This document shows, piece by piece, positions 46,300 to 57,679 of a stretch of DNA of 64,000 nt (position 1 is the stretch's first letter; each line of letters begins with the position of its first letter). The notes under the pieces were generated by a model. The model made no database searches, was not told the DNA's origin, and worked only from the letters and a program-made list of their open reading frames with translations. Source of the DNA: Dichotomocladium elegans (taxonomy: Eukaryota; Mucoromycota; Mucoromycetes; Mucorales; Lichtheimiaceae); assembly GCA_025716815.1 (NCBI GenBank), contig JAIXMN010000019.1, positions 496,001-560,000 on the forward strand, written 5' to 3'. The position numbers were made by a program, and so were the translations under genes.

Positions 46300-47327
46300 G
46301 AAAGGAGACGTAGCAATGGATTTCATGGAATGCTTCTTTTCGGACAACCACCGCATATTACGCTGCGCAAAGAGCAATATGACCGTAACACGGAGTACCG
46401 AAAGTGGTGAACGGCATCTTGTGAGAATGAGTCTCTAATTTTATTTTGTTTTTGGACGCAATGTCCAACATCAAAAATCGTGACGTCTACTAGTATTTGT
46501 ATGATCCACCCATTTTTCACTCTCTGCGGTATTGTCGTTTAAGCTGCAATTGATGATAGTATCCAGGATATTTTCCCCTTCGCGAAGTTCTCCAGCATAG
46601 CAATATACTTGATGGGGTTCAGTGCCTTTTGCGAGTACTTTTGCAATCTACTTTGTCTTGTATATCCAACATGGATCGGGGACCGATCTCGAAACCGATT
46701 GCCGCTTCCTCCCCTCCCGGTGCGGTTCTTGTTTTCCGAGCCTGGGCTCATTGTATTCACGCTTTTGCCACTTCAAATAGACCATCATCAAATACTTGCT
46801 GGAATGGATCGCCTTGGTTTTAGTTAAAAGATGATCACAGTATCCAGGTAGAGACTATTGGATAATCCGGCTGAAATTACCAACAAGTGCAGCATCCAAA
46901 TGTTGCCGGTACAGGTCATGGAAGTATTTCCTACTTGTCGCACCGTTTGCTTACCGATGATTACCATACCACTTTTCCGGGCGAATATCTTTTGCAATTT
47001 GCTGGGAGCCGGTCCAGCCTCACCAAGCCGTGTAATCCATATGCTTAGGTTTCAATCGTCCCGATATCGATTTTGTACTGTAGTTGGCGGGTTGAGACCA
47101 TGGAGTTTAGGATCAAGTTTTTAAACTACGCTGGTGGACTCCAAGGCGGTCCGAGATTCCTGTGGCAAGACAGCAACGCGGCTATGGGGTAGCATGGAAT
47201 ACGTAACGCCCCAACAAGAACAGTATTCAATTACAAACTGAAAGAACAATTTCCTCCGTAGATTGTTTGAAGCATTTGAGACAAGTCGAACTATTGATAG
47301 AAAGGAAAAAGCGTTCCCGCCAATCAC
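46300..47327 (-). pseudogene. Second, more divergent Tc1-like remnant
   Basis: A minus-strand frame (46,760-46,539) reads PIHVGYTRQSRLQKYSQKAL and then NPIKYIAMLENFAKG. This resembles a Tc1-type DNAxIH ... LNPIExxWSMLK block with substitutions. Upstream frames to 47,327 (GVTYSMLPHSRVAVLPQE) may be its N-terminal half, with stops between. It belongs to a different subfamily from the remnant at 45,880. Assignment rests on short motifs. Confidence 0.4.
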
Positions 47328-48592
47328 CTGGACAAGACGACGGCGCAGTTGCTGAACTTAGTTGATGAATTAAGACGTTGGAACAGCAATGTGGATGATC
47401 TTTCACTCCATCAGGAGCTGGCGTCTATAGACTGTACCCATTATGTTTTGAGATAAAGAGAAAATACTCCTCGGTCATCGCAAGTGCATCCATGATGCGG
47501 GCGATGTAGCCTACGGAATCTAGGCCCAAAAATCAATTTTTCGGGATCCAAGATGCCTTTTCTTTTACGCTTGCTCACACACGAATCTTGTCTCTTCGGC
47601 TGGCTGCTATTCTAACTGCTCAATAGGACCGCATGTTTATGTTCCCAAAAGCATAGATACTTGGGATACTCAAAACTGAAATTTTGGGATCTAGCACCAT
47701 ATTCTCATCAGACATGTTGTACAAGGTCCAGTAGATTTGAGGATTCTGTTTGTCACCGTAGATCCGGTAGTGAGCCTAACCGAAGCTTGACGATTGATAG
47801 GTGTTCGACTGCAGCACCTTCGATGGCGGACTCTACCTTTCAGCTGTATTGTTCTATATGCTATTCTTTGCGATCGACTGTGACGACTAACCTAATTGCT
47901 GGAGTATCTTCGCGAGCTCCAGTCTACCATGCGTTTGGGCACTTGGACATCCGAGCCAGTTAGTGTGTATCACTATGGTTAAGCAACCAATGCTCTCGCT
48001 TTATGCTTTATTCGTATTCCCATCTTGCCTTTTTAGTCTTTTTTAACTGTAGATAGTATGGAGAGGAGGAGAAAGCTGTAAAAAGAACCCTTCGCGATCT
48101 AAGAAAGAACCCAATCAGCTCATCCGCCGCCCATGGATTGGATATTATGTGCACCGCTTGAATTCGCTCCACTCAACCGCACTACAGACCTTTTTCCATG
48201 CCGGTGATTACGTCACACTATTCCGATCAGGAAAGCAACTTTTCTATGTTATGTTGTAGGCATAGAGACATTTGATAGCAGACATTAAAGAGTTTTATTA
48301 AATGCGATTTAAAAAGCGATAGTAACAGGGAGGATGGGAAATCACTCTGAATGACAAGACTATGCAAGTTGTGCGATTTTCGCACCTAACAGCAACACGG
48401 TCTGTTCTCTCTACGGGAAAAAACACAAAAAGTACCCCAAAAGAGCTTTAAAGTTAACCTTAAACCCCAGCGCGCGGAGCAGAGAATGACAGCAATTGAG
48501 GGTTTGGAACAATTTCATTGGTTCGTTTTACATCCCTATCCCATCGCGCATCGATTCAAACGCAACCCGCCTTCCTTTTCTCCACACACGCA
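47328..48592. other. Unassigned stretch before SEC61
   Basis: Plus-strand scraps such as LVDELRRWNSNVDDLSLHQE (about 47,360-47,420) look protein-like but are quickly interrupted. From about 48,100 to 48,592 the region is the SEC61 promoter and leader. No intact gene is seen. Confidence 0.4.
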
Positions 48593-50322
48593 ATGGCATG
48601 TAAGTGAATATCGAGATGGCTGCCGCTTTCCAGCCGCGATCTAATATGGCCGGATATCAAGTCAAGGCTCTTCATCTTGTTCGGCCATTTCTGGCCGTCC
48701 TCCCCGAGATTGCCGCTCCGGATCGCAGAGTAAAGTTTTCTTGCCCGAGTAGCATGGAGAAGGAGGATGATGGCGATGGCTTACGCGTATCAAATAGGTT
48801 CCGTTCGATGAACGGGCCATGTGGACCATTGGCATCTTAATCATCTTCCTTATCATGTCCCAAGTTCCTCTGTACGGTATCGTGTCCTCTGACTCGTCCG
48901 ACCCGCTTTATTGGATGCGCGTCATTCTTGCTTCGAACCGCGGCACGCTAATGGAGCTCGGCATCTCTCCTATCGTGACTTCTGGCATGTTTATGCAACT
49001 TTTGTCGGGTGCAAATATCATCAAGGTTGACTACAGCCTCAAGGAGGACCGCGCCCTCTTCAGTGGTGCGCAGAAGCGTAAGTTGATCCACATTTGATCT
49101 TGCTTAGGAGAAGGAGCGAGAAAAAAAGAAAGGCGCTAAAAATGGAAGGCGAATTGTGTTAGTTGTTGCCGTCTTGATTGCTCTTGGCCAAGCTATCGTC
49201 TCTGTTTTGACGGGTCTCTATGGTAGCCCCAAGGACTTGGGTGCAGGCGTCTGCTCTCTCCTCGTCGTCCAATTAGTCGGTGCCTCGCTTGTGACCATGC
49301 TTCTGGACGAATTGCTTCAGAAGGGCTACGGTTTCGGATCAGGTATCAATCTCTTTGTTGCCACGAACGTCTGTCAGACTATTTTCTGGAAGGCTCTGTC
49401 CCCCTCCACTGTCAATATTGGCAGAGGCGATGAGCACGAGGGCGCCATTGTCGCCTTGATCCGCCTCATGGTCAGCCGCAGCAATAAAGCACGTGCTCTC
49501 AAGGAAGCCTTCTACCGATCCCATCTTCCGAATGTCATGAACTTGCTTGCGACGGTCTTTATTTTTGCGCTGGTGCTCTATCTCCAAGGTTTCCGTGTTG
49601 AGCTGCCTGTCAAGTCGAACCGCATGCGTGCTCAGCGCGCCTCGTATCCTATCAAGCTCTTTTATACCTCGGGCATGCCGATCATGCTTCAGTCTACCCT
49701 GGCTTCCAATGTATTTATGATCTCGCAGATGCTTTACAAACGTTTCGGATCCAATATCCTTGTTCGGATCTTGGGTGTCTGGGAACCTTTTGAGGGATCC
49801 AACCAACTGTTCGCGACGGGCGGTATCGCGTACTATCTCTCTCCTCCTCGCAGCATTCTTGAGGTCCTGCTTGACCCCATTCACACTGTCGTTTATATTG
49901 CCATTGTCCTCACTGCTTGTGCCCTCCTTTCCAAAACCTGGGTTGAGCTTTCGGGCTCGTCTCCCCGAGATGTGGCAAATCAACTCAAGGAACAGCAACT
50001 CGTTATCGTGGGCTACCGCGATACATCCATGTACAAGGAATTGAAGCGCGTCATCCCCGTCGCCGCTTCATTCGGTGGTGCGCTGTTGGGTGCGATCTCT
50101 GTTCTCGCTGATGTGATGGGTGCTGTTGGATCTGGCGCGGGTATCTTATTATGCGTAACCATCATCTATCAGGCAAGTGGATTAGGAGTAGAGTAGCGAT
50201 CCCAGTAGAAGGAGATCGGAAATGAACTAACAGAAGATATATAGTACTTTGAGATGATTGTGCGGGAACAGATGGAGAGTGGCGGTATGAGCTTGGAGAG
50301 TATGATGGCTGCTCAGCAGTAA
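48593..50322 (+). CDS. SEC61: SEC61 alpha, protein-conducting channel subunit
   Basis: Five exons, 48,593-48,599 (7 nt), 48,662-48,729, 48,798-49,077, 49,163-50,172 and 50,245-50,322, join in frame to 480 residues, the family's usual length. The tiny first exon encodes Met-Ala plus one base and is needed to restore the conserved start (M-A-F, then [20 protein letters not shown]). Other blocks: [90 protein letters not shown] and [20 protein letters not shown]. The last intron has a GC donor (CAG/GCAAGT); reading through it meets a stop after eight codons, whereas removing it gives [12 protein letters not shown], the conserved C-terminus. It forms the ER translocon with Sec61 beta and gamma. 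Confidence 0.95.
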
Positions 50323-50371
50323 GATTATGTAGTGTAGAGAAAAGTATGTAATAAAAAACAAAATGCAATAT

Positions 50372-51498
50372 TTATTGGAAAACCTTGCGATCACTCAGCT
50401 CGGACTCTTCCATTTGGGTTGCGACAACGCGGGCCTTGTGTTCCTCTGTCGCCTTCAATCGGTTCACATACTTGTTCATCTTATCCTTACGGAGCGCAGA
50501 ACGGATCTAATCGAGACAATCAGCATTTTCTTTTCCTTGCCCATTTTCCTCTGTTCCACTTACAAAGTTGGGGCTGACAAATTCCTTATTCTCAAACACG
50601 GTGGGGCCACCGAAGGAGCCGTCAAAAATACGAATGACAGTCAAGCAGAAGCGAGGGCCAATCTCGACAAGTGATATGTCGCCCTTGTCCTTCGTTGTGA
50701 AATCGGGCGTGTTGTCCTTGTTCTTCTCAATAACCTTTTTATGATAGTTCCATGAGTACGTGCGGTTCTCTATAGACTGACTGTCCGTCCGATTCTCCTG
50801 GTGGGTTTTACCTGGTAGTTTCTAAACCAGATGCGATTATCGGCAATCGAGAAGGACAGGACGTGGTCAATGAACGGTTTGGATCGGCGTGTGCCCTTGG
50901 GAACATTGAAGACCTGCGACAGCAGCTCCTTCAGCAGTCTCCAGTGCGGCGCTTCGTCAAAGGTCTTGTCGAACGAGAGGATTGGACGCGAGCCCTTGAG
51001 GCAGTTGCCAGTCATTTTAAGCTCATCCATCGTGTGTACTGTGGATAGGTATCAATAAGACCGAAGCAATGCGCTGCATGTCAGAATTCCAACTCACAGT
51101 TTTGAACGTGAAATTTAACAGAAGGACCGTTAGGGGTCTTGGACATCCACAAGTAAAGATCCTGTCGCTTCCGCACTTCAAAAAATACGCAGTTGTTGCA
51201 GTTATTGAGTTCCGAAAGCTCATTGAGCACGAAGAGATTGATCTTGGAATCGAATTTAGCATCCTTCTTCGAATGGGGAAGCAATGCCTCGAGATCGTTG
51301 AGTAAGTGGCGGTAACTGTTTTTTGTTGTTGTGCGTCAGCAGGATCGATCATTATCCACTATGAAATGAATCTTCAGCTTACCGGAAGACAATGCCTCGT
51401 GACGAGAGCAGCATGACGCGCTGCTTGTTTATACGTTTGTCTTTAATCATAGAAGAGCCCTTGGCCTTCTTTTCAGCGGCTTTGAAGACGGTGGCCAT
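50372..51498 (-). CDS. BRX1: Ribosome biogenesis protein BRX1 (Brix domain)
   Basis: Five exons, 51,498-51,383, 51,315-51,098, 51,038-50,812, 50,767-50,564 and 50,506-50,372, join in frame to 299 residues (yeast Brx1 has 291). The Brix fold is evident from RVMLLSSRGIVFRYRHLLND, LLPHSKKDAKFD, LNELSELNNCNNCVFFEVRK, LYLWMSKTPNGPSVKFHVQN, HTMDELKMTGNCLKGSRPIL and KPFIDHVLSFSIADNRIWFR, ending in EIGPRFCLTVIRIFDGSFGG and a charged helix. Brx1 works in the nucleolus with Ebp2 in early 60S subunit assembly. The stop lies only 49 bp from the stop of SEC61, so the two 3' untranslated regions probably overlap. Confidence 0.94.
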
Positions 51499-51889
51499 TG
51501 TGTGCGGTGATGTGTTATGTGTGTGTGCTGGGAAGGGAGACCGACGAAGAGAAAAAATATCGGGTTTTCCTTTTCGGTAAACTTGCAAAAAAAACCAGCC
51601 ACTCAAAAATCACAGGCGGACTTGTTTGACCTGGCCAAAAAGAAAGTTGGGGGGAGGGATGGGAATCCCCCCCTTTTATGCGCCTGTCAAAAATTCATGT
51701 CGTCTCTCCCCCAAAAGAGCATGTGTCCGCAGTTTTTCCCCAAAATTGAACCTGTGGTCCTAAACCATTCTGCATTTTTTCCAGAAAGTTTTGCGCCTGA
51801 TGGCAAAGAAAATGTCGCACGCGCCGAGAAATCCTTTTCTTTAATACCCATTTTACTTTTTTGAAAGGCCAATCTACTTTTTACTACCA
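51499..51889. other. BRX1 promoter region
   Basis: About 390 bp of 5' flank of BRX1, with GGGAGGG and CCCCCC runs at 51,650-51,675. No other gene is seen. Confidence 0.5.
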
Positions 51890-52940
51890 TGAGCAAGGTC
51901 ATGAGCATGGCTATCCTGAATCTATGGACTATGCCGTTGATGATGAAATGTGTTCTCTTCAATCCGTTTGATTCTACACGGAATATCTGCGTTAATATAT
52001 CTTACACGGTAGCGATAGTAACCTTGTTACTACTCATATCCCCAAGCAAAAGGATATAAATATTCAGGTGAAATAAGCAGACTTTAAGCGTGGCTGCGTA
52101 CACAGTATACACCGGCGAAGATAAGCTCAGATTCCTCAGTTGATGTTTGAGAAGGTCTTGAATGCAAGACAGTAAGGAACCCATATTCATTCAGCACAAG
52201 GATGAGCATTACAGTATGAAATACACCCTGAAAGAAATTCTAGGAAACGTAGACGCAGAGGACATTTCCGTATTCTCAACGAAGAGCATGTCATTGGAAG
52301 CTGTAACCTTTATGTAGATAAGAATAGCGATGCGAAGGTGCCAAAGAACGTTGATCAGGTGCGCCCATCGGAAATGACTGGCATTGACATTTAAAAAAAT
52401 GATCTATGTTTCTCTTGATGCGTTTGGATTTCATAATAACATGAAACGTGGCATGGCATGATCCAAAGACGCGGGGAAAAACAACCATAGTCTTGAAAGC
52501 AACATCGGCCGCAGCCATCAGCTAACCTGCAAGCAAAGGACGGTAACTGGACATTATCGCAACCTTATTAACGGATGAAATGAATATGAGCATATGAAGT
52601 GTCATTTTTCGGCGATGGATATGCATCTATTCGCAGTCTGAGGATATCCCTAGATACGGTGAGTCTCGAGGGCGTCGCTGTGTCTATGTTATCTTCCGTC
52701 CATTCGATTGAACTCAAGTATATTAATTAGTTTTGATCTGTTGTGAAGAGAAAAGTGAAAGGCATAGCTTTTTTTGAAAAACGAGATTCTGATGACCCGA
52801 ACCAATGAAGCATCGAATAACTTAAAGTTGGGCGATTTCGAAGGATTCGTCTCTCATTCTTACATATGCCTAGATAACTGTCGTAATGGGGTAAAACTAT
52901 GATCCGACTTGTAATAACTCTACAGAGACCATCATGATAG
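51890..52940 (+). pseudogene. Nearly full-length decayed mariner-type transposase
   Basis: Motifs of one transposase appear in correct order over about 1 kb, in shifting frames: RRRGHFRILNEEHV (52,240), the catalytic region read as FLDAFGFHNNMKRGMA and SKDAGKTTIV (52,400-52,490), GRTVTGHYRNLING (52,535-52,575), SRGRRCVYV (52,665), VVKRKVKGIAFFEKRDSDDP (52,740-52,800) and EACNNLKL...FEGF (52,800-52,850). Frameshifts and stops are frequent, so it is dead. Its tail is the same sequence as 45,085-45,225, which ties the two remnants to one family. The terminal repeats were not delimited. Confidence 0.75.
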
Positions 52941-53086
52941 GAATCATCAGCGAAACAGGTGATAAGAGCTTTTTCATTCAGAGGAAGTGCTGTGAGTTCG
53001 TTGTGAAGTGTACGTCTATTTATCATTGATAATAAGTGTATGAGTACACACATATTCATTGCGCACGGTATGAAACAACACGGTTG

Positions 53087-53587
53087 ATGCAGTAACGGGT
53101 ATAATACCCAGCGGTTGGCCCACAGCAACAACGACTCTCTTGCTGCCTCAGCCGGTGCATCCGATGGCGACTTGGTTGGCTACCGGGAGGAAAACCACGG
53201 ATATGCCCTCGATGTCCCAACCCTCGCGGCACCACTAGAACACATATTGCATGTCTCGACCTCCATAACCGCCTTAGCGTTGCACCTCAAACGCCCGATC
53301 CAGTTTCCTTCGTCCTCAATATGCTATCCATGTCACGCCCTACCAATCCTGCACGCCAACTATATTGGATCCACACCTGGCCTATCATCTGCGATATCCT
53401 AGATGCACTGGAAAGCATTCAGCATGCTGAATACGAACGCCTGTCCGTCTGTAGCACCACCGCCCCTGGCAAAACTCTCGTTGAATGGCTGCAACAACCC
53501 ACACCACCACTCTCGCTGCCCGCCCCGCCACCCCCGCCAACCTTCCTTTCTTCTCATCTTCCATCCTATCCATCAGCTGTTGAATAG
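53087..53587 (+). mobile_element. 3' fragment of a non-LTR (LINE) retrotransposon ORF2
   Basis: One open frame runs to the TAG at 53,585-53,587. It reads RCIRWRLGWLPGGKPRICP, then a zinc-knuckle-like pattern (CPRC ... THIACLDLHNRL), then DPVSFVLN and YWIHTWPIICDILDALE, finishing with a proline-rich tail. WRLGWLPGGKP followed by a Cys/His knuckle and a DPxSFLLN block is, from memory, how the C-terminus of reverse transcriptases of fungal LINEs ends. The reverse transcriptase domain itself is absent, fitting the usual 5' truncation. It lies just downstream of the dead mariner. Confidence 0.55.
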
Positions 53588-56190
53588 AACCCGTACACAT
53601 ACCTTTTCTATTTTATTGCTTGATATGTCTAACTTGCTGCCTCCTTTCTTCAGTTTCCCCATATGTCCTTGGGGTTTTTTAGTTTCCTTTCTTCCAGAAT
53701 CGCGCGAGAGCGGAAGAGCTGCGAGCAGCTAGCGTTCAACAATCGCATAAAATAAATATCATCTTTACCTCTTGCTGCCTCGTAATCAAACAATGCCACT
53801 TTGTCTTTCACATTCTGATAAATGAGATCACCCTTGATGCAACCATTTGCAGCTGAACACACCTTATCTGAGTCGTCGCTTGTGTGTATCTTGATCATCA
53901 TGCTGGCAATGCGAAAAAAAAGAATGGCCCGTTTATACTTGTCTACAACAAAACCGTGGTCTGATAGACACGAAGCACCGTGAAAGAGCTGCGATGAGCT
54001 GTAGATGCAAGTCTTCTGAGGAGAATATCATCTGATGCGACACGGTACTTGTTTCAACATCGTCAATCACATGGTTGACTGACTTCTCATATATAAAGTG
54101 TTTCTAAGTGAACTATTTCCTCTTTATCAAATTCTTCCTTGGCCTCTCTTCCGTGGGCTATCTCGGATGAATCTTTAAATCGACATGCGTTTTATGCGAA
54201 TCTACAAAACATCTTTGTAGGTTGACAGATCATATCCGTACTTGATGTGCCATGGAAAAAGAGGTCAACGCGGACATCGCATCATCCGGTGGAGCCGCGA
54301 ATAGGCTACTTTCGGCCAGGGCATTCTCCTCTTACTTCTTACGTTGCCTGTGATTTTCCCTTTGGCATTCCTTCCACCCCAGGTTCTCTCTTTTTTGCTG
54401 CCGTCCTCCTTGCCCCCGCGCTCACCCGGTGCAATTTACCAATGTCCCGCCTTTTGCCGGCTTCATGTCTGCCATTGTACGCCCAGCGTGCCCTTGCCGT
54501 TGCTTCTGGCATCGTCTGTTCTTGCTCCTACCGCTGGACCAAGCGTCCACCATAGTTATCGCCATGTACACACGCAGATACGCCTGCTGTGAGCAGGGTT
54601 GATAAGTCAAAATGTAAAGGGGGTCGATAATGCTTGCTGTTGACTAAGGAAATTTTTACATGTTGATACGACAGTTTCGTATAACTTTATTCGGCATTGA
54701 TTTTGGTATGTGTACTTACGGAAACATGATGCAAAAAAGCCTGTCGCTTTGCGAAGAACATATTGTCTTGAGCCGTTATGAAGATTTTCTGCTGCAGATG
54801 CTATCTCCGGCATCATGGTGCATCTACAGCAGTTCATCCACCCATGATAGATTTATAGGGATGTAATATTAGCCATGCACCTGAAGCTCTGCATAGTGTC
54901 CAGATCGCGGGGTATGTAATAACATGCGGTCAACCTGTCATATTTTCAGCGCTGGGCGTGTTGCACTTCCTTAACAAGAGGCCACGCTCAATCCATTCAT
55001 CATGCGAATCTTTTATCTCATTTATGGGATGTTATTGGATAATGTGCGAACAATTCCCAAGACCCGCCTTTACCACGTGTAATTTAAATTACGCTCTAAG
55101 GACATAACAGCGGCAAGATCGTGTGTGTGTGTGTGTGTGTCGAAGAAAATACATGTCATTTTAAAATGATATCTTCTAGCCATCTTTATACAAGCCATCT
55201 GTTCACTCTTTTGGAGAAATGAGACATACTCACACATGCATGAATACGGCGCAATCCGCCGGTCCTTTTGCGTGAGATACGCGTATTGCTCTGAAACCAG
55301 ATCGAGTGTCTGCTGGTGCCGCGCAACAGACGGAGTAGTAGTGGTATGCATATTCCATTGGGGATGGAGCTGCATGTTACAGAATTGGGAAGAGCGTTCG
55401 GTCCTTTGGTAACGAATTACCGACCAAAAAGAAACACACAAAGACATAGTCCATTGTGTTTATCCACTGTTGCTTCTCTCCATTTCCTTTGCTTATTGTC
55501 AAAACATCCATGGATAAATTTAGCATGTCTGCAAGGCGGATGAGCTCCGTTTTTATTAAAAGGTCGGCTACTACTCCTAAACAACAAGCGGAGGGACGAT
55601 TTGAACCGGAGTTGTTTCTATTTTTTTTTTTTATGGAACTAGTCGGACTATACAGATATTTTACCCAAGTTCTCCGACCACGTGTCTCCGCCCCCCAAGC
55701 GCTCGGAATTACAAGACCCGCAGCGCAGTTGCATAGTAGAATGGAACATTGAGAAGTTAATTGCTGAAGAACCCGATGCGTGCATGGAAACTGTAAAAAC
55801 TTTCTAAATTCTGACATGTGCATTTGTTCATACACGTTGTTTGGGAGCTCTGTCTATTCAACGAAATGCAATGCATGAGCTCGGTGGGAGGCGATCATGA
55901 CACAGACCCAGATCATTTTATTTGCTTTCTCAAGCTTTTTCTTTTTCTCCGGTCACTCCCCACCCCCCTCTCGTCATGGGTCCCTTCCATGACGATCTAA
56001 ATTTCTAGATCAGACTTTTTTTAGAGCCTGCCCTAAGCTCTAGACTGGCCAACAAAAATAACTTGCGGTTTTTTCTTTACTTGGAAAAAAAGATATTATT
56101 ACTTTACACACACACTTCTGCAAATTAAGCGTAACCATGCCACAAGCAACAAGACGATATGTAAAATGATTGATATTATTCTTTTTTTTT
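53588..56190. other. Gene-poor stretch, 2.6 kb
   Basis: Contains a (GT)10 microsatellite at 55,121-55,140. Frames of 80-150 codons (for example 54,247-54,555 and the minus-strand 55,835-55,377) show no domain, no codon-like conservation and no splice support. The last 150 bp before 56,191 are the 3' flank of the chitin deacetylase. Confidence 0.45.
55121..55140. repeat. (GT)10 microsatellite
   Basis: Perfect GT dinucleotide run of 20 bp. Confidence 0.95.
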
Positions 56191-57679
56191 TTAAGCAAAT
56201 GCGAGAACTGCAAAGATGGCAGCAATAAAGAGAGGACCGTTAATGGCAACGGAACGGGGAGCAGCCGAACCAGCATCGGGCTTTGCATTGCTGGAGGAGT
56301 TGGTTTTGCTGTTTCCGCCGAGGTACTGCTCAAAAGTGGGGAAGGTGACAGAGGATTCGGCGTAGGGGTTGGTGATGTTGGCGCAGGTAGCAACATCAAT
56401 AACATGCTTATAGGCAGCCTTGAGGTTAGGGTAGTGCTGGACGGCCAATTGCATAGTTTGGTTGTTGATTTCGTGGCTGGAGATGTGTTTTTTTTTTTTT
56501 TAGCCAATACATTCCCCTCCCCAACATTTTGACCAAACACACTAGCAAGCGTACCTGAGAATCAAAGCACCGCTCTTGCTAAAAGTACCATTCTTGCCCA
56601 TTTCAACGAAGTTATTGTAGTTCTGGTTGACGGTATCGATGGTAACGCCAGGCATGCTGCCGGCAGCCCAGTCGTCGGTGTCGATGTTCCAGAGGATAGC
56701 GGTCAGATTGAGCTGAGTGGCAATCCAGCGGACACGATCATCGATATCGCCTTGCGCCTAAATAAGCAAAAAACACACACACACAAGCACCTGGGTTAGG
56801 ATTCTGTCTTTTTATTTACCGAGCGCGTGCGCGCGCGCGCTCGCGCACACGGGCACGATTGTCGCGTGTCTATTTCGACTTACCGGGCGCCAGTAGAGGG
56901 GAGTCAGACCAGTAACGTACTTGACAGCCTTGGTCGAATAATACAGCTCGGCGAGCACTTCCTGGTTGGACAAGGTGGTCATCAGCTGGTGAGACCAGGT
57001 GTGGGTAGCAATGTGATGGCCATCCTTGACACCGCGAAGGGCGCCGTAAGGCCAGCTGAGAACGTTTGAGCCAATATAGAACATGGATGCCTTCTGTTTC
57101 TGCTCCTGCAGGTAATCATAGAAGGCATTGTGCGAGCAGTTGGGACCATCATCAAAAGTCTAAAAATGGGGACGTAAACAAATCAGCACGTCAAACAAAA
57201 AGTAATAATAGGAAAGGCTAATGTCCAGTTACCAAACCGAGAGTCTCGGGCTCGTTGCACGCGTAAATGTCGGCATTTGTGTTAGGATACTTGGGCTTAA
57301 CACACTGGGAAGCACTCCACCAGCAGTCGGGATCGTTGACCGTGTCATAACCGACCATGTTCAGGCCGCCCTCAGGAGTCAAGGTGCGCGGCTGGATCTT
57401 GGGAGCTCCAGACCAATCGATCGAGTTGTAAAGAGCAGTGAATTCGGCGCTCGTATTGACGCCAATGGTAGCCTTTTGCCAGATAGGAGGCCACTGAGTC
57501 TGATCAATGGTGTAATCCGATGTATAGTAAGTGCACTCCTTGGTTGGATCATGCTCTTTGGTCTGGGGAATGTCGGGAATGGTGATCTGGGTAGGATCAG
57601 TCGAGCTGGTGTAATTAGTAGTGGCGGCAGCGTGGACGCCGGCAAGGGCGGCAGCAGTGATGATAGCGGTTTTAAGCAT
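56191..57679 (-). CDS. Chitin deacetylase, GPI-anchored (CE4 family)
   Basis: Four exons, 57,679-57,233, 57,159-56,884, 56,757-56,555 and 56,476-56,191, join in frame to 403 residues. An N-terminal signal peptide (LKTAIITAAALAGVHA) precedes a Cys/Trp-rich prodomain (NDPDCWWSASQCVKPKYP). The NodB domain carries the catalytic and metal aspartates in TFDDGP (about residues 150-155), the metal histidines in HTWSH (about 202-206), LYWRP, the tryptophan/aspartate segment LWNIDTDDW, and the catalytic histidine in ILSHEIN. All key residues are present. A Ser/Asn-rich stalk and hydrophobic tail (LFIAAIFAVLAFA) indicate GPI anchoring. The enzyme turns chitin into chitosan in the wall, a hallmark of Mucoromycota walls. 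The intron between the TFDDGP and IDDRV exons holds a CG/CA alternating repeat. Confidence 0.94.
56822..56850. repeat. Alternating GC/GT purine-pyrimidine run in an intron
   Basis: AGCGCGTGCGCGCGCGCGCTCGCGCACAC-type sequence inside intron 2 of the chitin deacetylase gene (56,758-56,883), a classic potential Z-DNA former. CACACACAC also occurs at 56,771-56,783 in the same intron. Confidence 0.85.

Noticed and set aside
49339..49998. 219-codon minus-strand frame
   Set aside because: It lies fully antisense to the main SEC61 exon and has no domain; a shadow of the codon bias of the real gene.
54247..54555. 102-codon plus-strand frame with hydrophobic runs
   Set aside because: Two alternative frames over the same bases are equally open and hydrophobic; no family match, likely low-complexity CT-rich DNA.
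55570..55612. T-loop-like string (rc GGTTCAAATCG) suggesting a tRNA on the minus strand
   Set aside because: The stem does not pair and the expected acceptor and anticodon arms are absent; a poly-A run sits where the body should be.
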